From Ochromonas danica (taxonomy: Eukaryota; Sar; Chrysophyceae; Chromulinales; Chromulinaceae), in NCBI GenBank assembly GCA_015146655.1, contig VKHL01000054.1:62001-126000 (forward strand): a stretch of 64,000 nt of DNA, in the 5' to 3' direction. The notes below the pieces were generated by a model. The model saw only the letters and a program-made list of their open reading frames with translations. It was not told the origin of the DNA and searched no databases. Shown here one piece after another: positions 1 to 11,457 of the stretch. Position 1 is the first letter of the stretch, and the number at the start of each line of letters is the position of its first letter. Position numbers and translations under genes: made by a program.

Positions 1-3000
1 TACGATCTCTCTCAGTCTGATAACAGTGGTCCTCTTAAGAAGGAGAGCGAAGACAGCAGACATTCTTCATCCAATAATACAGAAAAAGTTATTTCTTCTG
101 CTCATCCGAAGGCAACAGAACGTAAAGGAGTGATTAGAACAAGTTGGATTATTAGCTTCTTTGCAGGCTGTCTCCCAGCTAGCGAGGCTTCCAAATTGTT
201 AGATTGGGCAGTTTTCAATGGTGAACGCTTTGCTGGATTATACTTTATTGTCTCTTTATTAACACTTCATGCATCATCACTCATTCAGATGACTGCTACA
301 GAGCTTGTACAGTGGTTTGATGATATCTTTGCGAATAAGAAGAATTGGTTCAAGACAGGACATGTAAAGCCTATTTGTGAAGCTGGATCAGCAGCAGCTG
401 CTACTCACCCAGTGGAAGAAGTAGATTGTAGTCAATTGACATGGTCTACCTTCACTAAAGGATGGATACACGCTACAGCTGTGGTAACAGCAGGTACTCC
501 TGAGGCATTCCGCGAAGCCTTATCAAGGACAGAAACGTGGGCTGTCTTCACAGCGGATAGGCAACGACAAGCTCTTTCTGCTCAACTTCTAGCCATGCAG
601 CAAGAAGATGATGATGAAGGGGTAGAAGGCGATCATCATGGTGACTTTGAAGATGTTTTTGGTGGGAAAGATGGCAAAAAGAAGATAACCAAAGCACATG
701 GAGATGAGATAGATGGTGCTGGTAATGAAGGTGATAACAAGACTGACTCTTCAGGTGGTGATGATGAGGAAGACGTTAGTCAAGGAAAGGGTGGTGTTGG
801 TCATGTGGAGAGTCAGCAGCAACCGACTAGTCTTCTCAATACTGCTAGTCAATTGGTTAAAGCGATTGGTATGAAACTACAAGGCAAGTTTGATAATGCA
901 GATAATTCAATCGTTAAGAATGAAGAGGACGAGTTTGTCTTTGCACAAGATTCGAAGAAAGGTCAAGAAACGATTTGTTTGTGGGCAGATCCACAAGAAG
1001 TTTTACCATGTATAACTTCCAATCAACGCCGTCAAATCCAGGCTGTTCCTTCTCTTCCTTTAGATGTACAAAGTGCATTTTGTGCAGCTGTACAAGATTC
1101 TGGACATGTATCTTCACAATCAGACAGTGATCGAGCAGGATGTTGTTTCTTCCTCAGTCGAGGTGTAATAGATGCACCTTTCTTCTTTGGTATTGATTGT
1201 CGATCAGAAGAAGAAAGACAACTTGGTCTATTTCCAAAGGCTTATGCTGTAGATCCAGATATTGTCACCGATGGAGAAGCTCTAAACAATCTTATGGCTA
1301 TGTTAGCTCCTTTAGCCTCAACCACTCACATCTGTCTCATAGGTAAGAGAGGCTCGTAACCTCCTTGTTTGTTGAGATTGAAGAAGATTCTTAACGTATT
1401 GATTGTATTTGGATGGAATGGTTAGGTGCGGGAGAGGAATACTATCGTTGGGAATTCTTACAAAAACGGCAAAAGAAGCGTTTTGGTCGTAAGAATAGTA
1501 TGAAAGATACTAAAGAGCTTCAAGCTCATGTGAAAGAGCGTAGCAATGGTATCAATGCTGTGGCATTGTATCTGATTAAGAAGTCCTTCTCTCGTGTCAG
1601 GTTAGTTCAAGATGATAACTATGATATGTAACTTTGTTTCCTTGTGCACCGTATGTATGCAGATGATAACTAACAGTGTGGTGGTGATATTATTGCGACA
1701 GTATTTTGGATGGAGGATTCATAGCAGCTGCAAGATGTTTAACAAAGTCTGACAGTAAGCTGTTATTAGAAAGTGCTTTGGTGGATATCCAACAACGATC
1801 TCAACTCTATTCCATGCTGGGCTTGCCTCTGCCAACTACCACTACTGCCACTCCAGCTGGACAGACCAGCGCCAATATCAAAAATGCTGTCTCCAATCTC
1901 TTTGCTACATGGACATCATCCAATGCGACAACGACCAACTCTACCCAACAACAAGTTCCATCGACTGCTCTAGCTAGTGGGGGGCCAAGTGTTCCTCCTA
2001 CTACACAAGTATCAACAGGAGCTACCTCTTCCGTCAATCCTTCCTCGGCTACTTCCAGCAGTACAACTAGCAACCAAGCTGAGCCCTCCAAGTTCTTGAG
2101 TGGTTGGGGAAAGTCGTTGAGTGTCTTGGGCTCTCAGTCTCTGGATTCGATTCGTAAGGCAGTCGCCTCTACTTCAACCAGTGGTGCTCAGCCACCCACT
2201 GCCACTGCTTCAACTGATCCACCAGTGAAAACACATTCCAAAGATCCTCACTTTGGTGTGGATGATGAAGAAGATGATGGCATGGGTCCACGACATCGCT
2301 CCGTGGAAGACACGGACAAAATCAATATCTCTCGCACGGATGCTGAACGAGCACAAGCTCTTGCCTTCCATAAAATGGCTGGATTAAAGAAAGGAGATAG
2401 TATTGTCATTTGTCGAGCAGAACTTCCTGGATCTATCCTCTTCCCTGCTCACAAAGTGAAGACGGTTGCTGTTTCTATTGATGCTGACAAAGCTGAGAGA
2501 AAGGCAGAGCTATTGGATGGGAATAATACAGTCCCGAAGGAGAAGGAAGTTGAATTGCCACGTTATTTGGTGGTCTCTAGAGAACGATTTTTGGTATTGG
2601 ATGCTCGAGGCGGTGGAGTGGGTTCACAAGCGATCGTAAAGTCCAATCGACATCTTACTGAGGTTTGAACGTGACTTCTTTGTCTTATGCAATAGTGGAC
2701 TAACACACAGACAATGCTGGTGCTTCTTCTTCTTCTTGTTATTGTTGTTTGGATAGTTGGCCAAGATGACTTTTCGCAAGAAAGATCCAGAGCTTATCAC
2801 CTTGCACTTTCTCTCTGACCAAGGCAAGCTAAAGCCAAGCTTGTATCGCATTAAGAAGCATGGAGACTTTGCCAGAACTCTTCAGGTAAGTTGAGATACT
2901 TGACTAGAAATTACATACCCACAAGGTCAGCTAACCAATTCTTGGATGATAATGATAATGATGGTGGTGGTGATGAGCAGAAGAACATGGAGCGTTTCAA

Positions 3001-3004
3001 ATAG
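1..3004 (+). CDS. TBC1D23: TBC1D23-like TBC/rhodanese protein, 5' partial
   Basis: The reading frame is open from base 1, so the gene starts outside the window. Proposed exons are 1-1342, 1426-1600, 1702-2662, 2757-2885 and 2981-3004, all GT-AG, giving 876 visible residues. The order matches TBC1D23: end of a TBC (Rab-GAP fold) domain near residues 45-110, an acidic linker, a rhodanese-like domain at about 388-517 (FFFGIDCRSEEE, then CLIGAGEE and SILDGGFIAA restored by splicing), a Ser/Thr-rich linker, and the C-terminal domain ending SNRHLTELAKMTFRKKDPEL. In animals TBC1D23 bridges golgin-bound endosomal vesicles to the trans-Golgi and its TBC and rhodanese domains lack catalysis; a similar tethering role here is inference. 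The linker is low complexity, as in many proteins of this window. Confidence 0.82.
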
Positions 3005-3446
3005 CCGTTGATAATACTATGCATTTCTTTTTTGCTTTTGCGATTGGAGTCGCAGGTTTCTTCAATCATTGCCGTAGTACCGTCACTACTAGCCCTTCTC
3101 TTTCTCTTTTTGATGGTTTTGTATGGTGGGATGGGATGACTTCTGCTGACAGGTGGTTGGTATGTGCAATGAAGATGTTGTTTGTTTTTGTTGCCTTTCC
3201 TTCCTTCTCCCACCTTCCCTTTTGATTAATTGAAGAGACTTTGTTGGCATGAAAGTAATACCTGTAAGACAATTTCCAATACACTGCCAGGCATTCAATC
3301 ATTCTTCACTTTCCTTCTATCCTAGATTTACTATCACTCACTCGCACGCACACAACACACTCATATGTATCTACAGTAGACCTGTATATACTGTTTGTTT
3401 ATATGCATTCACACACAATACCCATCACTTTCGGGTTGGGTGGTTC
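3005..3446. other. Intergenic: 3' flank of TBC gene
   Basis: This stretch holds the TBC gene 3' flank up to the left end of the hAT element. It has T-rich and CACA-rich low complexity. The short open frames on both strands overlap one another and show no recognisable protein. Confidence 0.5.
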
Positions 3447-5993
3447 CAGGCCATGGCTTAGGCCATGCGGCCTGGCCTAGGCCATGAGTGAAGCTATGGG
3501 CTAGAAGATAAAGGTGACTTTGCTAACATGTATATTAATTGACATTTAAAGATAAGCATCAATTAGCGCTTAAAGATCTGTTAAGTCCATCACAACAGGT
3601 TCCCCAACTGGAACTGGAACTGGAACTGCAGCATTTGTTGATGATTGAATAACTCGCTTCTTTCCTTCCATGATTTCACGGAAAATCGAGACATCAAACA
3701 ATTTACCCATGCCCAGTTTATCCATAGCTTTCCAATTCACGACCCGATTTGCACTCTTTGACGAACTACTCTTTCTTAACCTATCTTTAACGTTTGGCGG
3801 ATCTTGAGAATCCTTCAAGATGTTTGTTCTATCCATTACACTGACACCACCTTCCGTTTTGAAATCTTCGTCAAAGAAGGAATCTGGCAGATCAGTTTCC
3901 TTGATTTCGTCTTCATCACACTCATCATATTCTACCTGATATTCACCTATGATTGACTTTAAAGGTGGATCAATTGGTTTGTTCATTTCCTTTCTAAGTT
4001 GGAATTGAACGATTCCACGTTTCTTCAATGTTTCGATAGACATCATTTGATTGCTAATCTCTGATTTTATCTGTTTTAAAGCAGAAAATGTTGATTCGGC
4101 AATAGCCGTTGATGATCGAACTTTGAATACTTCCAATACTAGTGGTTGTAAACCTAAAAAGTCATTAAAAGGTGTTGACCAGAAAGGATGTACAGCAAAT
4201 CCTTTCATTTCTGTGAAGATAGAGAAGTCCGATCGTAGATATTTGATAAGTGCTCCTTTACATTGTTCTGCATGAACTGTTGCAGATGTCCAGTTTAAGA
4301 TATTCACTGATGTCCATCCATGTTCAGTAACAAACGTATTGATTTGTTTTAGTACATCAACTTCTTGTTTTAAGTTGAATGACTTTGAAGAACGAGCAAC
4401 AGAGCAATATTTGGGATTTAATAGCAAGGCAAGCGTGAAGATGAAGTCACTAGTGTAATCTAATGCTCGTTGGAAGACAAATTCCAAGATTTTCTCAGCA
4501 AACTCAGTCGTCTCGACCCCTTCCTCACAAATAGCTTTCTTCAAGTAATAATCAATATGCAGAAAGCCAACAAAAATCTCATCAATCGTTGATGAACGTG
4601 TCTCGTTATGAGTCATGACAGTAATGATTGGATTGAGAATAATTGATAAATTATTATTCGAGTTATAGAAGTTATTGTTAGTCATGAGCTCTGAAAGCAT
4701 TCTTTCTTGACCATCAAGTGTAATCTTCTTGTCTTTTAATGACTGTGCGAATAAGGGTTGCTCTGTCAATTTTTGAATTCTAGTACTAAAGCTATTAAGA
4801 CCACGAACTAACAATCCTGCAGTGAACCATCTCCTATAGACATAGGCTATAAGATCATCTTTAATATTAGGATTGTTCTTTTTCTCCACTTTCATTTGAT
4901 AATTCCATCGATAAGAACGATGAATAAAGTTGACAATCGCACTAGAAGCCTTGAAAGTACTGACATATTCAGCAGTATTTACAATGTCACCAGTCAAGGA
5001 ATTGAACTTCTGTAGAGAACATGGAATACAAATTATTCTTCCATCACTATGAGATTTGAGAGTATCTCGTAAAGAAGTCATGATAGTAGGATTATCTGTA
5101 GTAAAGGCAGAAATAGCATCCCAAGTTAAATTAGCATCTTGTAAGATCTGTGAACACTTTTGAAATAATAACAATGTGTCAGCAGCACTACTGTAGTGTT
5201 TAGCATTGTTGGTGTAATGTGTTTCAGAAGGAACATCTAACAGATCGACAAAATATTCTGTTTCATTGTCAGCTAACATGAAAACAAAAATACCATTCTT
5301 CTTCGAAACAACATTATTATTATTATTATGATCATCAGAAGAAGAAGACCATCCACCATGAATCATCAAAGTGAGTCCTGTTCTTCCTGCTAATTCGTCT
5401 AATATTTGATTTCTCATGGTTGTATATATCTCATCAATCTCCATCTTTACTTTCTTATGGTCTGGTAACTCGATCTTATGATTTTCAAAGAAGGAACGGA
5501 AATATGGATTCTCATCAATCAATGCTCTTATTGATACATTCTGCAGGATTGCACCTTTTAATAGCAAATGCAAATCATCTCTTCCTAAAGCTTCAAAAGC
5601 ATTTCTTTTCTTCAACTCACTATTGCCAACTTTTCTTTCACTTCTTTCAAAATGTTGTTTTTGCTCTTTGGATAAGCTTTTACAATTTATAGCATGACTA
5701 GCACAGATTCCTAATTCACCTCTACATACATGACCACAACCACGACACTTTGCCATATATTTATTATTGTTTTGTTTCTTCGTAGTAGATCGAAGAAAAA
5801 CACGACCATATTTCCACCATGGTGCAATATCATCGGTAATAGTCTCTGGATCTTTCCAATCTTCAGAATAGTCCATCATTCTTTCAATTCAATTCAATTC
5901 TAATTTTATTTATTAGGAGAGAGTTGGGTTTGAAAATGAACGAAATGACAACAACTCTGGTCTAGGCCATGTGGCCTTGGCCCAATGGCCCCC
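3447..5993 (-). mobile_element. hAT-family DNA transposon with imperfect GGCC-rich terminal inverted repeats
   Basis: A single long transposase gene is flanked by related inverted sequences at about 3447-3486 and 5960-5993. Both ends contain GGCCAT, AGGCCA and GGCCTAG spaced alike when one end is reverse-complemented. The repeats are imperfect, so the exact termini and the expected 8-bp target duplication could not be fixed by eye. The element is about 2.5 kb. It sits between the TBC gene and the plastid ClpP gene, its right end only about 200 bp before the ClpP start codon. Confidence 0.7.
3570..5879 (-). CDS. hAT transposase, uninterrupted 769 aa
   Basis: The protein starts MMDYSEDWKDPETI and has an N-terminal BED-like zinc-binding region (KCRGCGHVCRG then CASHAINC, residues about 44-68). 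The middle contains FTTDNPTIMTSL and IICIPCSLQKFN, which resemble hAT catalytic-core motifs. The C-terminal region VLEVFKVRSSTAIAESTFSA is the hATC dimerisation signature with the conserved Glu. Length and single-exon structure suit an autonomous hAT transposase, which cuts and pastes its element between terminal repeats. No internal stop interrupts it, so recent activity is possible. The C-terminal tail after residue 640 is acidic and poorly conserved, ending in a PVPVPVG repeat. Confidence 0.82.
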   Translation of the reverse strand: MMDYSEDWKDPETITDDIAPWWKYGRVFLRSTTKKQNNNKYMAKCRGCGHVCRGELGICASHAINCKSLSKEQKQHFERSERKVGNSELKKRNAFEALGRDDLHLLLKGAILQNVSIRALIDENPYFRSFFENHKIELPDHKKVKMEIDEIYTTMRNQILDELAGRTGLTLMIHGGWSSSSDDHNNNNNVVSKKNGIFVFMLADNETEYFVDLLDVPSETHYTNNAKHYSSAADTLLLFQKCSQILQDANLTWDAISAFTTDNPTIMTSLRDTLKSHSDGRIICIPCSLQKFNSLTGDIVNTAEYVSTFKASSAIVNFIHRSYRWNYQMKVEKKNNPNIKDDLIAYVYRRWFTAGLLVRGLNSFSTRIQKLTEQPLFAQSLKDKKITLDGQERMLSELMTNNNFYNSNNNLSIILNPIITVMTHNETRSSTIDEIFVGFLHIDYYLKKAICEEGVETTEFAEKILEFVFQRALDYTSDFIFTLALLLNPKYCSVARSSKSFNLKQEVDVLKQINTFVTEHGWTSVNILNWTSATVHAEQCKGALIKYLRSDFSIFTEMKGFAVHPFWSTPFNDFLGLQPLVLEVFKVRSSTAIAESTFSALKQIKSEISNQMMSIETLKKRGIVQFQLRKEMNKPIDPPLKSIIGEYQVEYDECDEDEIKETDLPDSFFDEDFKTEGGVSVMDRTNILKDSQDPPNVKDRLRKSSSSKSANRVVNWKAMDKLGMGKLFDVSIFREIMEGKKRVIQSSTNAAVPVPVPVGEPVVMDLTDL

Positions 5994-6194
5994 ACCAGTC
6001 TTTGACATGTGGCCGCCTCCTTCTCTGTTGTTGTTGTTTGTGTTTCTATCACAAACGCGTTGTTTTGTCACAGTGGTTTGTTGTTATGGAAGGTGAGTGA
6101 GTGCAAGGCAGCAGTGAGTGATTTGCTTTGCTTTGCTTTGCTTTTGAGTTGCTTTGCTCCATCATTGACTACTTCTCTTGCTAGCTGTGGAACA
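5994..6194 (+). promoter_or_regulatory. ClpP upstream region with an ACGCGT site
   Basis: This is the short interval between the hAT right end and the ClpP start codon. It contains ACGCGT at 6055-6060 within AACGCGTT, a motif that recurs upstream of several other genes here. A CTTTG tandem run lies near 6124-6150. Any promoter function is inference. Confidence 0.4.
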
Positions 6195-7239
6195 ATGTTG
6201 ACATTGACTTTATTTCTTCTAGCTAGTCTATTTCTACATAGTACTACGAATGCATTTTCAATCTCTTCTTCTATTCCACGTATTCCTTCTACTATGACCA
6301 GGTAATAACAACGACACTCACCCTACCCTTAATGTTATTAATATTGTCATTATTATCAATACTAGACCTGGTGCCAGAAGCATGACTATGATGCCAATTG
6401 GTGTTCCTAAGGTTGCTTATAAAATGCCTGGCAGTCGTGGAGGAGAATGGGTTGATATCTATCAACGACTGACAAGAGAGAGAATTATCTTCCTTGGTTC
6501 TGAGATTGATGATGAGTTAGCCAATCAGATCATTGGTGTCTTATTGGTAAGAGATGTCATTCACTCTTTATTTAATTATTATTAATTAATTAATTAATTG
6601 AATTAATTGATGTTTAATGGCCTTATCTATGTTATGTGTTATTGTGTTGTGTTGTAGTATCTTGACAATGAGAACCCTAACCAGCCCATCTATCTTTATA
6701 TTAACTGTCCTGGTGGCAGTGTGATTGCTGGATTGGCTATCTATGACACCATCCAACACATTCGCTCTGAAGTCGTTACCATTAATCTTGGTCTAGCTGC
6801 CTCGATGGCTTCCTTTTTACTCTGTGCTGGTTCACGTGGTCGTCGATATGCTTTACCACATTCACGTGTTATGATTCATCAACCTATGGGTGGAGCACAA
6901 GGACAAGCTGAAGATATTCGTGTAGAAGCATCACAGATTATGAGGATAAGAAATAATATCGTTAAGATGTATTCTATGATGACTGGACAGACAGTTGATC
7001 AAGTAACAAAGGATTTAGATCGTGATAACTTCCTTTCCGCTGAAGAAGCTTTGAAATATGGAATTATCGATGAGATTGTGGAACCTAATGACGAAAAGCT
7101 GAAACTATTGGCTATGCCTCCTCCCAAATTATCTCCTAACTTATTGCCTAATGTTGTGGATGATAATTACGAGTTTGGCAAGATCAATGTACCCAAGGGT
7201 AGAACTGGAAGACCTTCTTCTAATTCTTATCGTCGCTAA
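6195..7239 (+). CDS. clpP: Plastid-targeted ATP-dependent Clp protease proteolytic subunit (ClpP)
   Basis: Exons are 6195-6301, 6366-6546 and 6658-7239, giving 289 aa. The second acceptor could instead be at 6377, which stays in frame. The start at 6195 gives [22 protein letters not shown], a signal peptide with an A|F cleavage site typical of complex red plastids, then a Ser-rich transit segment. The ClpP fold follows. The catalytic triad is visible: Ser in LAASMASF (about 145), His in VMIHQPMGG (about 170) and Asp in [12 protein letters not shown] (about 217). It should form the serine-protease barrel that works with Clp ATPases in the plastid stroma. The triad marks an active ClpP rather than a ClpR-type subunit. 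A 30-residue polar tail extends past the usual end. Confidence 0.9.
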
Positions 7240-7873
7240 AAAACATGTAATAATGCAGTTAGGATATTTGTAATGCTCTAAATAACAAAACTAACTGCTG
7301 GTCTCCATCACATTTTTATGTTATATTATTATTCTTAGTCTATTGTTATTGTTGACAGTCATTAGATACCTTCGAGAGAAAAAGAGTAGGTGTTAGTGCT
7401 ACTAGAAGATAACTAATAGAAGAGGGTGGGGATGTTATTAAGGCACTTCCAAATATACCAACTAGTCTAGCAGATTACTTCCACATTAGAAGTGCCTTAA
7501 TAATACCTCATGCAGATGTACATACAGTATCCAAACTTGTTGCCCTTCCATAAAAATCTATTCATTAAGTCCATCATCATAACCATGAGCTAGATTATAT
7601 TTTCGTGCAGAGATTAAAGATGGAACATCGCCTCAATTGAACTGGTCGATAGGTAGAGTTGAACTCTAATCAAGCTTGGTGTACTTTATTGTTCTATAAT
7701 GCACCCATTGCATTCACATTGCTAAGCTGTTTTCATTATCATTACCACATGTCCTAACAAAAGACAAACCAGGCTCACAGTAAAACTACTAGATGTAACA
7801 ATCACTACAGCCAATTTTGTCTCATCTTCTCTTTGGCTTTGAAGACTATTATTGTTAGAGCAGCTGCTGCTCT
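7240..7873. other. Intergenic between convergent ClpP and kinesin genes
   Basis: These are the 3' flanks of two convergent genes. Apart from the inverted repeat at 7435-7503 I see no gene or RNA signature. Confidence 0.5.
7435..7503. repeat. 15-bp perfect inverted repeat with about 39-nt loop
   Basis: TTATTAAGGCACTTC at 7435-7449 is matched by its exact reverse complement at 7489-7503. The arms could form a hairpin in the ClpP 3' flank, or they could be the ends of a very small non-autonomous element. No flanking duplication is obvious. Confidence 0.6.
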
Positions 7874-10800
7874 CTACTTTCTCAACCCTCCAAGCAAGCG
7901 TGAAAAGGTAGACGGAGTCGACGCTGAACCAGAAGACGAAGAAGGCCCGGGTTGATCGGTAAGAATTGGTGGAGGTGGACCAGGATAAGGAGGAGGCAAT
8001 CCATTATTATTACGTCCACCTGGAGAAGGAGGGAAATTGCCAGTAGGAGGGAAGAAGTAAGAAGATTCGGGATTACCGCCTTCCATCATATTGGCCATAA
8101 CACGAGGAGACTCGTTATAGAAGGAACGGTTCGTTCCTCCTCCACCTCCTCTCAAGGCCTTGGGCTTAACCACCACCTTGATATTGCCCTTGCCTGTTGG
8201 GCTGGTCATATTCGACTCCTCACTCATACGCTTCAACTCTTCCAGACGATGATCGTATTCATTCTTCAGCATTTGAATACTCTCTTTCACTGAAGCAAGT
8301 TCAGCAACATGTCTTTCCGCTTGTTGACGAATATTCGACACAAGAGTGCGAGAGTTGCCTTCCAATTGTTTGATTCGCTCGTCGCGGAGCATTGTCTTCT
8401 TCTTCAACTCACTTGTTTCCAGCTCTAGAGTAGCGAACTTACGCAATAGTTGTCTATGAACAGCAACCAGTTGCTCTAAGCGCTGCTGCAAAGATCGTTG
8501 CTTAGACATTTCTCTCTCCTGGATTGATTCGCCAACATGCTTGCTATCCATGCGAGACAAACTATCGAACTTCATTTGCAATTGAGTCATCTGAAACAAA
8601 GACACCATTTGATGAAAACAAGCACAACAAAGGCAGGAAAAGGAGATGTGGCTCACATTCTCAATGCGTCCTTGCAAGTCTTTCTCCAAGCGACTTCGTT
8701 GATCCTCCAAGTCCTTCACACGCTTCTTATCACTCTTTTGATCAAAGATATACTTCTCTTCCGCAGAGGTGAAGGCACGCTCTTGAGCCTCAGCATAGCT
8801 ATCGAGGACAGCGAAGAGCTCAGCTGAAGTTGGTTCATCTAACTTGTACTTCAAGCAGATCGCTGCGAACTGCTCACTAAAGCTCTCTAATAACTGCTTT
8901 CGCTCAATCTTGGACAAGGAACTGCCAGACTCATCAATACTGTCCCCACCAATACCACCACCATAGGAGCGACGAGCATTCTGAATGCGTCTAATCATGG
9001 CCGCTTCCTCTTCTTCACTCGCTGATGCTGTAGAAATGATGTTCTTGTTATTGTTCGACTTGCCCGAGGCAACATTTGTAGAGTCTCCACCCATCTCAGC
9101 AATTTCATCACGAAGCTGATGATTCTCAGCCTCGAGAGTGTTCAATCTGACCTCCAACTCCATCATATCATATTTAATCTTGCTCACAGCTTCGTCTTGA
9201 CTTGATTTCATGCTTTGTAACTCACCCACAGCCTCAATCTTCTCCTGCAGAAGCTGTTCTGATCGCTCACGAAGACTGTCATTTGATCTCTTGACCTCAT
9301 CCACCATCGTGATCGCCTCTTGGATCAATCTCTCTTTCTCTTTCAATAAGGCAGACATTTGAGTCATCTCACCATCTTTGCGTTGAGAGTCTTGCTTCTC
9401 ATCTTCCAGCTCTTGACTGAGACTGACCACACTTTCTTGTAGCTGTCGCATGGCCCGCGCTTCATTTTCGTACTGAGCAGCATCGATAACGATCTTTCCC
9501 TCTAAGGCAATCTGCTGTTCGTTGATCTGGCCATTGCTGTCAGTCATCGCAGCAATTGGTTGTACAACACCCGTCTCTTGCATATGCTGCAGTTGAGTCG
9601 TGAGAGCAATGATATGTGCAGTTTGAGCATCAATGGCTTTCTCTGCACGAACTAAGAGAGCTTCTAATTCTTCCACAGAACGAGTTTGGTTCACTGTAAC
9701 CTTATTCTCGATACTCTTAGCACGAGTACCAAAGCGTAGTGTGGAAACAGTCTCTGGTGCGTTGAAACTTGAAGGAGAGACAGCCACGATCAATACAGTT
9801 TTGGAGTTACCACCTAAACTGTCTTGTAAGACACGAGTAAGCTTGCTGTCTCGATAGGGAACATGTGTGGATTTGCCATCTGTCAAAGCGTTAATGACTT
9901 GACCAAGACAAGAAAGAGACTTATTGATCATCTTTGCCTCTTCCAACTGCTGTCCTGACGCATTGGTCTTTCTCACCATCTCACTACCAGCAAGATCGAC
10001 CAAAACTAATTTACCACTCTTAGCAGCATTTGTGTTAATATCACGTTGACTGACTGTGATTGTGAAGACGGAATGAGAACGACTCGAGCCCTCATTCATT
10101 CCAGTGGCAGCCACGGCACGATTAGTTGCACCTGTACAATATCAATATCATCATTAACAGATAGGCAGAGTTAATCAGAAAGCAGGTATAAACAGCCAAA
10201 TAGGGCCTTACCAACATGCATGACTTGTAACAACTCTTCAGCTGATGCTACATAAACTTCTGTCACTCCAGCAATATAGACACCTTTAATCTTATCTTCA
10301 CGAACTGCTAAGTTATTCTTCAGATGATGCTCATCCATCAGATCACGAATACGTTCCAAATAGATTTCCACATAGGTTACTTTAAATGTGAACTCAATAT
10401 TCTCATCAGCTTGAGAAACACCTTCAAAGAGAGCATCCACAGCTCTAGGAATAATACCTTTGTCATTCTCATTGGTAATATCACCTTCCATAGTGTGAGT
10501 CTAATAATAGGCAAAGATGATGATGACATGCCAGGCAATAAATGAGCACATGAGACAAACAGCACTTAGAGGATCAGCACAAGCAGCAAAACAGATGACA
10601 ATATAATATATACTGTATAATAACGATGGACTTACTTTACCAGTACCAGTCTGACCATAAGCAAAGATGGTTGCATTATATCCTGCTAGAACATCTTGAA
10701 TTAATGGCACAGCAGTCTCTTCAAAGACTTCAATTTGTGTAGAATCTGGACCAAAGATGCGATCTAAATTGAATTTGTTGGGATTTCCATCTATAGTGAC

Positions 10801-10929
10801 TTCAATATTACTTTCTGTGTGCTTGACACAGGTCACACCCCCCATAGAGATTTCTTTTTGATTAGTAGGTCGAATACGTGCGACGACTTTGACATTTTGT
10901 CTTGTGGGTTTTGAACTCTTTGAAGCCAT
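7874..10929 (-). CDS. Conventional kinesin heavy chain (kinesin-1)
   Basis: Exons on the minus strand are 10929-10636, 10500-10212, 10131-8657 and 8590-7874, giving 924 aa, a normal kinesin-1 length. The motor head (about 1-335) has the P-loop GQTGTGKTHTM, split by intron 1, switch [10 protein letters not shown] and switch [11 protein letters not shown] long coiled-coil stalk follows. The tail segment [20 protein letters not shown] and [11 protein letters not shown] matches the conserved kinesin-1 tail, and [14 protein letters not shown] resembles the autoinhibitory IAK region. It should be a plus-end microtubule motor. The last intron (8591-8656, 66 nt) is a multiple of three without stops, so retention would add 22 residues. 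The gene is divergent from the SANT/Myb gene. Confidence 0.92.
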
Positions 10930-11457
10930 TTATTATTTTCTAATTTCTTTCTCTTTAATCTAAAATAATCGATAGATAGGATAGATAGAATTTTTATTAA
11001 ATAAAGAGTTATAGAGAAAAGAAGAAAGAAAATATATATTTTTTTATCCTCTATTTCTTTTCTACTCTTTTCTTCTCCAAAAGGAAAGAGAGGTCGAAAG
11101 CTTCACACACAGCTGAGCTTGTTTTATCGATCTGATCAGATCGCTTCCCTCTTCTCACTCACTCTGCTCACTAGCTCACTGCTCTCCTTCCCAAAATTGG
11201 GAAGTTAAACTAGCTTAACTTAACGACTACGGCCTTCCATCTTCCATCTGTGAAGAAAGTTCCAACGTCCTTCTCTCCAAAACGAAAACACGAAAACACG
11301 AAAACACGAAAAGGCGAAGAAACAAAAGACTCGAATTTTGAAAATTAACTTAAGAAGAGAATAGAGAGTGTTTGGCACAAGAGCCAAGGGAAGGTAATCG
11401 AATTAGAAACAAGAAGAGAGAAAGAGACAGAGTGTCTTATCAGGACAAGAATTGTCA
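10930..11457. promoter_or_regulatory. Bidirectional promoter region, kinesin / SANT-Myb gene
   Basis: This 528-bp interval separates divergent start codons. It contains TTAACTTAAGAAG at 11345-11357, a related AAGTTAAACTAGCTTAACTTAA cluster around 11203-11223, and an ACACGAAA tandem array at 11281-11314. All three motif types recur before other genes here. A palindrome-like TCGATCTGATCAGATCG lies near 11128-11144. Function is inferred from position. Confidence 0.45.
11281..11314 (+). repeat. Tandem CGAAAACA array in promoter
   Basis: About four copies of the octamer CGAAAACA run head to tail and end in AAAAGGCGAAG. Similar arrays occur at 39126-39167 and 24625-24650, each within 30-200 bp of a gene start. 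Confidence 0.55.

Noticed and set aside
2911-3302. Overlapping minus-strand frames downstream of the TBC gene
   Set aside because: They overlap one another and the last TBC exon, and are Lys/Ser-rich with no similarity to known proteins.
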